Below, piece by piece: positions 38,345 through 48,758 of a DNA stretch of 64,000 nucleotides; the stretch's first letter is position 1, and every line of letters starts with the position of its first letter. The notes beneath the pieces were generated by a model. It was not told where the DNA came from, searched no databases, and saw only the letters and a program-made list of their open reading frames with translations. A program made the position numbers and the translations under genes. Origin of the DNA: Phanerodontia chrysosporium (lineage: Eukaryota > Basidiomycota > Agaricomycetes > Polyporales > Phanerochaetaceae); the NCBI GenBank assembly GCA_001910725.1, contig MJGA01000052.1:1-64000 (forward strand), written 5' to 3'.

Positions 38345-39238
38345 GGAGGGAGAGGGTGGTCAAGGATAGAGGAGCGGAGAGAGCGCAGCAGTGCGCACGA
38401 CAAGCATGCTTCCGCCTGCCTGCCCTCAACCTCGAGGCATGAGCCAGTGCAACAAACTTTGTCTTAAGATCGCCTGACCGTGGAGATCTTGCTTTTCCGC
38501 GGTCCATGAATATCTCTGGAGTGCGGAACAGGTGTGCAGCCAGTACGAAGTCGCCTGCCCCTTGACAGTTCACCTGGGCGCAAAAAGGGTCAGCGCGCAG
38601 AAGGCCACTACTGAGCAAAATCAAAGCCGGCCGTGTACATACCTTCAATGCCAGTGGGAGTCGTTGGTCGAAGCTTCAATTAGTCCCGATCATTGCGCCA
38701 GCATCAGACAGGCTGGACTCCCCAAATCATAGTTCAGGTCTGTGCTGCGCAATGCTGTTCACATCGAATGGTAGCAAGGGGCCGCTCGGCGACGCTGTGG
38801 GCAGACACATGGCGCGATATGGCAGCATCCGCAAGACATGCGGGCTAGTATGAGTGAGCAAAGGTAAGGCCTAAGGGACGAGCAAAGGGGCAGGACGTAC
38901 CCTACTACGGAAATGCCTGAATACGCGACCGCTCTTTGCGGTAGTGTGGGTTGTCTTCTCGGCACTCGTATGCACAGGTATGATTGTGCTCTCAGTGCAA
39001 GGAGCGGTCGAGTGCCACTCGGCGAGTCGTGGCGGACGCGAGGGCGGATGGACAGAGATAGATTGTGACATTGCGCGTACCAGACATGGCAAGTTTTGAA
39101 AGCCGCTGTCCGTGTGCGCTTGCGCCATACCTGCTGTGATTGCTATATATCATAGAAAAAAAGCGGACATACCATTGACATTATGCATGCATCCATAGAT
39201 ATTAGACGGCGCCACGAGCAAGTCATTGAATCCCAGGC
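38345..39238. other. Left-arm spacer of the inverted duplication
   Basis: Non-coding spacer between the metacaspase remnant and NLR1. Read on the minus strand, the part next to the metacaspase (about 39070-39238) matches the spacer after the intact metacaspase at 44171-44340; both contain GGACAGCGGCTTTCAA. The part next to NLR1 shares GTTGTCGTGC-like sequence with 54640-54660. The middle has no recognised gene. Confidence 0.6.
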
Positions 39239-39575
39239 CTATAAGACGAACCTGTAGCTCGTGTCAATATTTGTCCTGGGTATAGCAATCATTCAGCAGC
39301 ACTGCATCCTACTGCGTCACGCAAAGGGATGGAGAGCGGGCCGCTTACGATGCGGAGCGAGCTCAACAGCTGCGGCTTCTGTTGGTGCTTCCGCCAGAGA
39401 GTCTTGCGCACCGAGACAAGCAGCTGCTGGTACGTCAGCCCGGGGGTCTGCGTGAGCACCTAGATGAACGCCTGCGTCACTGCGCCAGCAGCGCGTCGTG
39501 AAGAAGACGCACATAGGACATCGCGCCCGCTACGACGCAATCTTGCAGGTGTACGCGCTCGTCTGGGAGTTGCTC
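39239..39575 (-). pseudogene. 3' fragment of a metacaspase gene
   Basis: On the minus strand this repeats the last exons of the intact metacaspase at 41796-44170. AFI*VLTQTPGLTYQQLLVS and LVSVRKTLWRKHQQKPQLLS correspond to AFIQVLTQNPGLTYQQLLVS and LVSVRKILREKYKQKPQLSS. The intron position after the SLRI segment is kept, and the last exon DTSYRFVL plus TAG (39239-39241) remains. Upstream, GAMSYVRLLH and SQTSA-like sequence match the preceding exon and intron, after which similarity stops near 39575. The codon equivalent to Gln in AFIQV is TAG, and the catalytic exons are absent, so it cannot be functional. Confidence 0.85.
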
Positions 39576-39999
39576 TAGACGCGGTGGGGACTTAGCTGAC
39601 CGTCGACGCGCCGATATGATTCCGACCCGGACATAAACGCGTTCACCCTGGTACTGGCAGCGTGGTCTCGCCAGGCCTCCCTCTACACAGACGAGCTTTG
39701 GCGTGCAGGCAACTTTGCGATCTACTCTGGATTCTACAGTCCACCGACGGTGCTTCGATTAGTCTATCGCTCTTCTCTGTTGGGTGGTACGCAGCCTTAT
39801 CGATGCGCTTTGCAACGACGTCGCACAGACGGCGCAGAAGCGGACGGTCGACACTTGGCGCTGTCAAAATGAGGGTCAACATGGATCGCATATACAAGTC
39901 GTCACAGTAGGAGCTGCTCCCGCAAGCCAAAGCGTGAGCAAAATAAGAATGTATATCGGATAGAAGCGATCTAGATGTAGCACATACAAGCCCCGTAGA
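39576..39999. other. Intergenic, no gene recognised
   Basis: Between the metacaspase remnant and the 3' end of the Utp16 gene. No further metacaspase similarity was found upstream of the remnant, which marks one edge of the duplicated block. Confidence 0.45.
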
Positions 40000-40977
40000 C
40001 TAGTCATCGCGGACGAACCGCGCCGCAGGCCCATTCCGCTTCATGACGCCTATATTTGCTGGGTGCACGGTTGAGCATGCACCCACATAGCGATGCCACA
40101 GAACACGTACCTGGTCTCCGCTCCCAGCCACGCGCCTTCGCCGTCTTTGCGTCTCCGCGCAAGTTGAGGCTGCGGCGCACGAAGGTGTTTACAGCGGGCG
40201 CCGGCGCGAGACCCCGCGGGTGCGTGGTGGACGGCCGTGCGGTGCGCGACGGCAGCGTTTTCACGACACGCGATCTATTAGGGGTTAGCATGGGGTAGGC
40301 AACGAGAAAGGGGAGAGGACGCACCCGATGACGAGCTCCTTCGTCGATGCCTGCACGCGCTTCCGCTTCTTGGGAGGCGGCGACTCTGGCCGCTGCTTCG
40401 ACTTCGACTTCGCCTTAGTTTTCGGCGGTTTTGAGGGGAGCTGGGAGAAGGCGGTCGCAAACAGGTGGTCGGGGAGATAGTCTTTTTGTGCAGGGCGCGA
40501 CTGGATTTGTGACAACTCTTCCTCCTCGTCTTCCGAGTCCTCGTCTGCTTCGTCCTCGTCCGCTTCGTCCTCGTCCAGCTCGCTGGCGTCATCCTCGCCC
40601 TGTATCCCATCCATCTCAATGTCCTCATCCTCACTGTCATCCCCGTCCATTTCTGCCTGCGCCTCCCGCATCGCGCGCTCCATGCGAGCCTCGAGGTCCT
40701 CCTTCGAGGGCGCAGCGTCCCCACCGTCGCTTTCGTCGTCCGCCTCGGTAAAGACAGTCTCGCGGGCCTTGCCCTTGCCCTTCGCCGCGCCCTTTGCCTG
40801 TGCTTTGCGCTCCTTCAAAACACGGTCCTTCTGCCTGCGGCGGTCCTTGAGCCTCTGCTTCTCGGCGGCGTGGAACTGCTGTAGCGCGCGGGCTTCGCCC
40901 TCGGCACTCTTTTTCGAGGCGCCAAAGGAGAACGCCTCCGGGGCCTCGTCGTCGCTGGATACTGGGCTGCGTGACAT
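40000..40977 (-). CDS. U3 snoRNP-associated protein Utp16/Bud21-like
   Basis: Probable component of the small-subunit processome, needed for 18S rRNA maturation in the nucleolus. MSRSPVSSDDEAPEAFSFGA is followed by a basic helix (RALQQFHAAEKQRLKDRRRQ), a long acidic tract of D/E with S (40500-40640), and LPDHLFATAFSQL. A lysine-rich KKRKRVQASTKELVIG follows. Introns near 40274-40325 and 40069-40112 lead to SRVVKTLPSRTARP, NTFVRRSLNLRGDAKTAKAR, GWERRPA and NIGVMKRNGPAARFVRDD, with TAG at 40000-40002. The KELVIGSR..KTLP and GWERRPAN blocks are the family hallmark. It is single-copy at the centre of the inverted duplication. Confidence 0.75.
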
Positions 40978-41795
40978 CGGGGAGTGTATGTGGGAGGGTG
41001 CGGCGGGAGGGGTGAGGAAGCGCGAGCTGCAGGAAAACGGAGAAGGCGGGATGTGACGTGTGACCCGCCAGTGACCCGCCGCTTTGCGTGACGCTGAGGC
41101 GCGCGTGCGGACGAAGAGCCGCGCCTGAGTCCGTTTCCTTCCTCGACGACGTACCAGAGGCACCCTGAAGACATGTCAGACCCTCGACACAAGGCCACGC
41201 AGGTCGCCCTGTCTGCTGCTGCTGTCTGGGCCACGCTCTGTGACTGCACTGGCTAGCGCGGAACGCGGTTGGGAGCTATTCATCTTTACTGACTCATGAG
41301 TTCGAGGGGTAAGTCAATTCCTTGCAATTGCTGCTTTTATTTCAATGTTCATGCCGTTGCTGGCCGTAGAGTCGGTACTTCAACTCGTTGCATTCTCACG
41401 ATGTCGACATCAAAGTTTAGCTATACGTGGCCCGAGACCCAACCTCGTGTCGGTCGTATTGTAAACCAAGAAATTCACGGACGCACTCCCTAGGAAACAC
41501 CTCCAGTTGGGCAGTGCACGCTCCCTGTAGACCGCTGAGTGCAGCTCAGACCTGCGACTAGGCAAACCCAGCATCCTCACCAGGGTGACCCCGTGAGCCG
41601 TGCGCGCTCGTACAGCGTCCTCCAGATCCGTCCTCGGCGGTCGCCCACGGCGCCAGAGCTGCCCATATCAGCCTCCGGGTCGTCGCGGACCCTCGTTCGC
41701 CCTGACTCCGTCTCCGAGACAACTGCCGTCCTGCGCCTCCCCGCTGCGCACATCTGCACCTCTCGCTTCAACCATTACATCGAATTCTGCCCAAG
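40978..41795. promoter_or_regulatory. Divergent region between Utp16 and metacaspase
   Basis: 818 bp between two divergent start codons. It must hold both promoters. Short ORFs are present but none is recognisable. Confidence 0.4.
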
Positions 41796-44170
41796 ATGAT
41801 GTGGGACTTTGGAGACCACACGTATACCCCCGGCGAGCCTGAGCCTCAGCGACGGCCGCAGTCTGTCGCATACCCGCCACAGTGAGTACAACACACGGAC
41901 TGATGTGCATGAAGTCCATGATCTGATTGCTGGAGTAGACATACTTCTTATCCCCCTCCGTAAGTCCATCTTCTGTATGGTCATTTGGGTGCTCGGATGC
42001 GGAAGCTATCTCTCGACACTTTCGTAATCCCACAAAGTGGTCTCAGTCGGGTTCATCCTGCGAGATCGTGGCAAGTGTCAAATTCCATACGGTACTCAGG
42101 AACAAAAGAGGCTGTCGGATCCAGTTCATGGAGAAGCTGTCACTGGCAAAGTTATTCCGCTGCTCATTAATGACCAAGACGCGCAATCGGCGGACCCGCG
42201 CCACCACTCCGTTGGATTCCCCAGTCCCTTCGCCCGTGCCTACAAGTCCGAGCACCCTCGTGACGTCTCAATGAATAAATCCTATGTTAATCTCTGCTGC
42301 CCCACAGCGCCGGTACCGCACCACCGTACATGCCGATCGTTCAGCACACGCCGTCGTACGGCTCGTCGCACGCATCGAGCCCAGGCGCGTACAGCATGCC
42401 CGCCCCCGCGCCGAGCTCGTACCCGCCCGGGGGCATTCCGCGCTCGCCCGTCGAGATTAGCGTCGAGTACACCTCGAGCAGTAGCCACACCCACCGCTCG
42501 CGCCGCCACTCGCACTCCCATCGGCAGACGAGCCAGCCGCCTGTCCAAGGTCTGTGCTGACTGGCCGTCCTCTTCTCTTGCACGCTAACGGGTCTCGACT
42601 AGTCACTCAGCAGCATGACAGAGGCCATGTTGCTCAGCCGCACCCGCAGCAGCACCACTGTAGGCCCGGTCGCGCCGTCTCACCTACTGTGTCTGACCGT
42701 GACACACAGATGCCCCCATTTCCATGCCCTCGTTCCACTTTGAGCTCTCGAAGTGCAACCGCCGCAAGAAGGCGCTTTGCGTGCGTCTCCTTCCTCAAGC
42801 CCATTTTCTGCACGGCCCTCACACCGCCTCATAGATTGGCGTGAACTACATCGGGATGAAGGAGCAGCTTAACGGGTGCATCAACGACGCGCGCGCCGTG
42901 CGCAAGTTCCTCATCCGTGCGTCCCCTGGAATCCTCCCGCGACGATGCTCACCGGCTGTGCAGAGCACTGCGGGTACAAGCGCGAGGACATCGTGCTCCT
43001 CACGGACGACGCGACGAACCCGCGCCAGGTCCCCACGCGCCAGAACATGCTCGATGGCATGCGCTGGCTCGTGCGGGACGCGCACAAGCACGACTCGCTC
43101 TTCTTCCACTGTGCGTCGCCCCTCGTGCGTTTGTGGAATGTGCGTGCTGACGCGGGCAGATTCTGGGCATGGCTCGCAGGTCAAGGACCAGGATGGTGAC
43201 GAGGTCGATGGGTATGACGAGGGTAAATGTGTTGCTCAGGCGCGGGTGTCGGATTCTGACGGCGCGTGCAGTGATACTTCCTGTGGATTTCCGCCAGGCT
43301 GGGATTATTACCGACGATGTGCGTCTTCCACCGCACTTCTGGGAGCGGAGGCTCTAACTGTTTGTAGCTCATGCACGATATCATGGTCAAGCCGCTGCCT
43401 TCCGGCTGCCGCCTCACGGTAAGCACCTTTGACTACTCGCGGGTAGCTGCAGTAGCTGAACTTGTTCCAGGCCCTCTTTGACGTGGGTCCCTCGTTGTTC
43501 GTCTTTCGTGTCCCCATCCTCATCTCCCTGCACGATTTTCTAGTCTTGCCACTCTGGCACTGCCCTCGGTACGCCATCTCGTATATGCGCTGGCCCCCAT
43601 GCGCTGACTGCACCCGTCAGATCTTCCCTATGTCGTACGTCGCACACGCCCGCCGGCCTCCATGACACTCAGCTGACACGATACATAGTATCACAGCGAC
43701 GGCCGGCTGAAGGGCTCGCGCATCGCTCGCGCGCATCAAGCCGAGAAGGCCTCGCCGGCCGACGTTGTGAGTACCACCCAAAACATTACCGTCTGCACAC
43801 GCTGACTACAGAGGCAGATCTCGTTCAGCGGGTGCTCGGACTCGCAGACGAGCGCAGACACGTACGAAGACGGCGCCGCGGCGGGCGCGATGTCCTACGT
43901 GCGTCCCCTTCACATCGCGCGCACCGCACAGTGTGTCGGTGGCAGCTACTGACGCGCCAAGACAGGCGTTCATCCAGGTGCTCACGCAGAACCCCGGGCT
44001 GACGTACCAGCAGCTGCTCGTCTCTGTGCGCAAGATCCTCCGTGAGAAGTACAAGCAGAAGCCGCAGCTGTCGAGCTCGCACCGCATCGTAAGCGCCTGC
44101 TCGTCATGCCTTTGCACAATGCAGTGCTGATTGCTGTGCCCAGGACACGAGCTACAAGTTTATCTTATAG
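41796..44170 (+). CDS. MCA1: Type I metacaspase (caspase-like cysteine protease)
   Basis: Arg/Lys-specific protease linked to fungal stress responses, proteostasis and regulated death. The prodomain is rich in Pro, Gln, Ser, Tyr and His (MMWDFGDHTYTPGEPEPQRR, YGSSHASSPGAYSMPAPAPS, HRSRRHSHSHRQTSQPPVQ). The p20 part reads SFHFELSKCNRRKKALC, IGVNYIGMKEQLNGCINDAR and EHCGYKREDIVLLTDDATNP. The catalytic His is in FFHYSGHGSQVKDQDGDEVD; then come VILPVDFRQAGIITDD and the catalytic Cys in ALFDSCHSGTALDLPYV. The p10 part reads ISFSGCSDSQTSADTYEDGA and AFIQVLTQNPGLTYQQLLVS, ending DTSYKFIL, TAG at 44168-44170. About eleven exons, several under 60 nt, all with consistent phases. The first intron (about 41888-42309) is unusually long. 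This is the intact copy of the duplicated module. Confidence 0.92.
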
Positions 44171-44661
44171 GCCTGGCCTACAACGACTGGCTTGTGGACC
44201 TGTCTATTAACTATTTATGCATGTATAACAATTATGGTGTGTCCGCTTTATGCTATAGAGTATGGCAATCGCAGCAGTTGTAGCGCAAACGCGCACGGAC
44301 AGCGGCTTTCAAGACTTGCGATGTCTGATACGCCGTTCATGGTCCCATCCGGACAGCTCTGCGGGGCGTTCACAATTTTAGCCTATCTCGTGGGTGGTTC
44401 CTGTCGCGGCCCGCGGCTCTGGCAGCTCGCGCCAGCTGTTCCGCCTCTGATTACCATCCACTCTCACACGCTCTCCGCACCTGTGCAGCGTGACCAAGCA
44501 GATCCCAGGATACCCGCTCTCTCATGGACGCCGCAACGGCGGGGACGCGAGCGCTTCAGTGAATCGCTGTCATAGCCCGTTCGCACGGCGAGGTAGGCTC
44601 GTGAACCAGCCTCTTAAATTGTGGAAGGGGCAAGCCACGTTCCTCCATATAGAGGCTGGAC
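44171..44661. other. Right-arm spacer of the inverted duplication, left part
   Basis: Sequence after the metacaspase stop that matches, in inverted orientation, the spacer after the metacaspase remnant (about 39070-39238). It ends at the left terminus of the TIR element. Confidence 0.6.
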
Positions 44662-44703
44662 CGTCCTTCGGGGGCGCCAGGGGAGGTCCGCGGACTTTGA
44701 ATT
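44662..44703 (+). repeat. Left terminal inverted repeat of the DUF6589/RecQ element
   Basis: A 42-bp repeat, complementary to 54557-54599 except for about three substitutions and one gap. Its last bases overlap the target duplication of the nested hAT element. Confidence 0.8.
44695..44702. repeat. hAT target-site duplication, left copy
   Basis: CTTTGAAT immediately left of the hAT terminus, identical to 48496-48503. Confidence 0.9.
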
Positions 44704-47700
44704 AGTGTTGCCACGGCTTGGCTCGGCTCGGCTGCAGCTCGGCGTTTGATGGCTCTGCCATTTATGGGTGAGCCGGATCAAGCCGAAGCCACGGCTCATT
44801 GATTGGCTCTGGCTGGCTCTGGCTGGCGAGCGGCTTGAGCCAGCAGTCCGTCCATATTTAGAATGTAGTTCACACGGACTTCGCAAAATTGAGAATAAAT
44901 TCCAAAAACTACTGCAGTGATGCGACAAATGAGGTCAAATCTTCACAGGTCTCTTGAGCAAGGTCCTCAAGCTCTTCCTCAACATTTTTAGGACTCTGCC
45001 CTTCTGTGAAATTGAGGGAATATCCATGTTTGATGCTGAATTTGAGCATTTGCAGTGCCTCCATCAAAGCTCCGCTGATTCTGTTGCGCCGATCTGATAC
45101 AGTTAGCTTTCCAGATGAGAAAACACGTTCACAGGGCACAGAGGAGGCCTGTATGGGTAGAATATCCATGGCCATGGCATAGATAGTTGGAAATTTGCTT
45201 TTTGCTGCCTAAATACCGCAAAAATATCATTAAAATTATTAGTAAAATCGGTAAAAATTGACACACTAGCTAAGTAACTTACCTGCCAATACAACAGAGA
45301 TACAGGCTCTTGTTCTGTTGGCTCACTAATATATTTCAGCCACTCTTGCTCAACTGTGGGCGTTGCTGAGGCTTTTGGCTTGTGTTTGAACAAAATATTT
45401 CGAGCCTGCTGCGCGCTTGTCTGTTGTGTGTTGGTGGCCTGATTGACATCTTCTGGGGCCATGTGTTCTCTGTACTTCTTCATCTGTACAAATGGCATTT
45501 ATTAATGGACTAGATCATTTTGCAGAATTGCATGAGATATACCTCTCTGATAAATAACTCTTTTGCCTCCCTTTGCTCTGTCGAAGTTGTGCATGCTTTA
45601 TGCCATTCAAACTTGATCTGAGGATTGATGACTATATATTGTCAATATATGCGATGCATTCAAGTTTAGAATACGTACTTGTAGCCAAGGTATAAACGTC
45701 AATGCTGCGGTTACGCTCACGATATTCATCAAGCTTGTCCAATCCCTGCTGAATAATAGATGCAGCCTGTGGATATTCTGTCTGCTGGTCAACCCAGAGG
45801 TTCTTCATTCCCTCGAATGCAGGAAGCACATTTGCGAGGGTAGGTGTTGACTCAGAGGAGAGAACTTCTTGAAAGAGATTTGGTACCTGTTAATCAAATA
45901 TTAACCAGCTATCTAATTATGGAAACATCGGAAAATTAATACATACTTTGAGTATAGCACAGAATATCTCTAAGGCATGCCATTCTGCAGCCTCCAGAGA
46001 GAACTTGCGAAGGTCTGCAAACTCATCTCCATCAAGAAATTTCTCAATGGCCTGAAAACAGATATAAGAAATCATTAAAAATGCGAATGAAAAACATACC
46101 TCGCGGAGTACAAGAGCTCGCTCAACCATGAAGTATGTTGAGGACCAGCGAGTCTCAACATCTCTCAGTAGCTGAAGGATCTTCTGCTGCATAGAATGAA
46201 GAATATTTGTAAAGTGTTGACGACGAAGTGCAGAGGCTCGAATCTAATAAAGTATAAAATTGTCAGTAAATGCCAAGAAAATATGAAGAGGAAAGAGGAA
46301 GACCTACACCCTGGATAAGAGAGCGAAGAGTTGCGATTGGATCCCGTTTGATAGCATCCAGAAAGTTATCTGGTGTTATACCACTGTCAGGCTCAAATGC
46401 CGGTGCTGACTCCTTCAAATACTCCAGCTTGGTCATTGCACCAAGCACCGTTTGACAAGCCAAGTTGACAATATGTGGGAAACACCTGGTATATTTGTTA
46501 GAATTTACTGACATTTTTATAATAAAATATGCGCACCGAATTCGTCGCTGAGTCTTGTCAAATGGTATTTTGCGAGCTACCAAAGACTTCTCCAAGGCTG
46601 CCATGAAAGTGTCATTGTTGCTGGCATTGTCCATAGTGATCCAGCCGATCTATCACAATATATATACATATTAGTGAATTTTTACATAGTTAAAGTAAAA
46701 ATAAATACTGCACCTTGTATGCAATTTGCACCCGATCAAGGATGTACAGAAAGGCCGCTGCAAGATGTTCACCTGTATGCCTAGTCGGCACATGGTGAAA
46801 GCCAATCAGGTCAACACGAAGTTTGAGCTGTGGATTTTGTGGATCATCCATAACCATCTGCAACCAATGTGCAGTAACAGCCATATATGGTGTTACAAAG
46901 GGGTCTGTCCACAAATCCATAGTGAACGAAACCTTGCCAACAGCGCACTATAAAGCAAGTTTTAGTACTACATTATAAAACAATTTTATTTCCACATACC
47001 TGCATTTCTGCAGTGAGGTCTTTGAGATATTGGCTGAAAACTTCGGAGACCCGGTTACGGATAGTTGTACGGCCTGGAATGTCCCGTTCACGTAGTTCAA
47101 CACGCAGCAGCATGAAGATCTTGCGTAATCGGGGGCTTTCAACAACGCTTAATGGCTTTAACATGTATTAAAAATTAGCAATAGTAATAATAATAATAAT
47201 TATAGAAATAATGCGCACCTGATCTTCAGCTATGATCCACTCTACAATCATATCAACAAATAGCTCATTGCTGAACGGTGGGCGTTCTTCATTAGCTGCC
47301 TGGCTGGTACCTTCACCACGCTGCTTTTGACGCCACTCTGCAACACGTGTAACGGCACTCTTTGCCTTGATTTGAATCCCTGCTTTGTCACAAGCAGGCA
47401 CCCAATAATCAATGTGATTGGCAAGAAAGTGCCTCCTAGGGTTGTCTGTGCCAGCTGTCGTCCACGCTGCGACAGCATGCCCAGAATTTTGTGCACGTAT
47501 TGCTCTGCAATTATTTTCTCATAAATAAATCAATAGATATTTCAAATAAAATGCGCACAAGCAGAATTTGCACAGCTTCCGCCCTGTAAGCTTTTCCTGC
47601 TCCAAAAATGGCCAAATATCTTCAGCTTTGTTCCCCCGCTTGTTCTCCGCAGGGCCATGGGACTTCTGGCGCTGGCCAGCAATCGGAAGAGTGGGCAAAC

Positions 47701-48495
47701 CCTTTGGCTGCCGAGATGGAGTAGGGGAGGTGGTGATAGCAGCAGGGTGATTTGATGTTCGTGCCTGAGGGGCCAAACCATCGTCTGTGTCATCACTAGC
47801 TGAAACATCCATGTCGAAGATTTCGTGCTCTTCTTCTTCAACATCAGGCAGTATCTGCTCTATGTTCTCTCTATCATCTAATAAGCAAATTTATTTCTAC
47901 CATTGATAGGTTACATACCTTGAAGCCTCTTCAGATACCTGAGGTGCAGGCTCAGGCAAGGGCTCAGGTGCACGCTGATATACCATGCGACCTCGCTTTG
48001 GCGTTGAAAAACGCACAACTGACTCCTCCCCTGCCAGATCCTCTACACTAGCCTTCTTCCTTGGGCCTCTCCTCTTCTTAGGTGAGCCCTGAGCTGCCTC
48101 TCCTGCAGCAGGATCTGACAGGACAAGGTAATCAGTACAGCATCAGAAGAAATGTTAAAAAGCGCACCGTCTAGCTTCCACTGAGTCTGCATAGCCCCAG
48201 TCTCATATGTTACATGCTTTGGAGCGACCCTACGCCTCTTTGGAGTCTTCAGAGGTGTGCCAGGGGCACCGCGTTTGCCTGCTGTGGTGTTGTTCTGTCC
48301 TTTCGCCATGGTGGTCGCCAGTTAAAGTGGTGGTTGCCTAATTAGGATGGCGGTACCGGCGGCGAGCCATAGCCGAGCCGCGCTGTGCTGAGCCCAGCCG
48401 CAAATAGGCCATGAGCCAATCAGCGGCTTGGCTCGGCGGCCACGTGGCTCGGCTCTCTGGCTGAGCGGCTATGGAGCCGCGCCGTGGCAACACTA
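44703..48495 (-). mobile_element. Complete hAT DNA transposon
   Basis: A 3,793-bp element with terminal inverted repeats starting TAGTGTTGCCACGGC at both ends (44703-44717 and, as the complement, 48481-48495). Subterminal regions are rich in GGCTC/GAGCC repeats. Perfect 8-bp duplications of CTTTGAAT flank it, the hAT signature. It encodes one transposase on the minus strand. Its interior is much more AT-rich than the surrounding fungal DNA. It inserted just inside the left TIR of the DUF6589/RecQ element and is therefore younger than that insertion. Confidence 0.93.
44909..48309 (-). CDS. hAT family transposase
   Basis: The start MAKGQNNTTAGKRGAPGTPL is followed by a basic, low-complexity N-terminus and a BED-type zinc-finger region (KLTGRKLCKFC and downstream His residues in RRHFLANHID, near 47400-47600). 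The catalytic RNase-H-like core has VSFTMDLWTDPFVTPYMAVT, IGWITMDNASNNDTFMAALE and LLRDVETRWSSTYFMVERAL. The C-terminal hATC dimerisation domain has SSVPCERVFSSGKLTVSDRR and ALMEALQMLKFSIKHGYSLN, ending SFVASLQ. About ten exons are separated by AT-rich introns. I saw no internal stop or frameshift within exons, so it may still be active; exact splice sites were not all checked. Confidence 0.82.
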
Positions 48496-48503
48496 CTTTG
48501 AAT
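48496..48503. repeat. hAT target-site duplication, right copy
   Basis: CTTTGAAT immediately right of the hAT terminus, identical to 44695-44702. Confidence 0.9.
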
Positions 48504-48758
48504 TGTTTCGGCATGCGCCGGGAGCACGTCTCGAGCAACGCGTTTTGTTGAATATCCCTTACACGTACTTCGCGTTGCAAACGCGGCCGCCGCAATGGAC
48601 AGTCCAAATGACAACCCAGAAAACTCGGAGAATAATCTAAGAAGTGCACCTGTCAATTTGAGCTCATTACAGCCTTCCGCAACCATTGTATCAGGTGAAC
48701 GAGCCCTACCTGACCGGTCACGTAAGACTTTCACGCACTCACGCATCTCTGGACGTCT

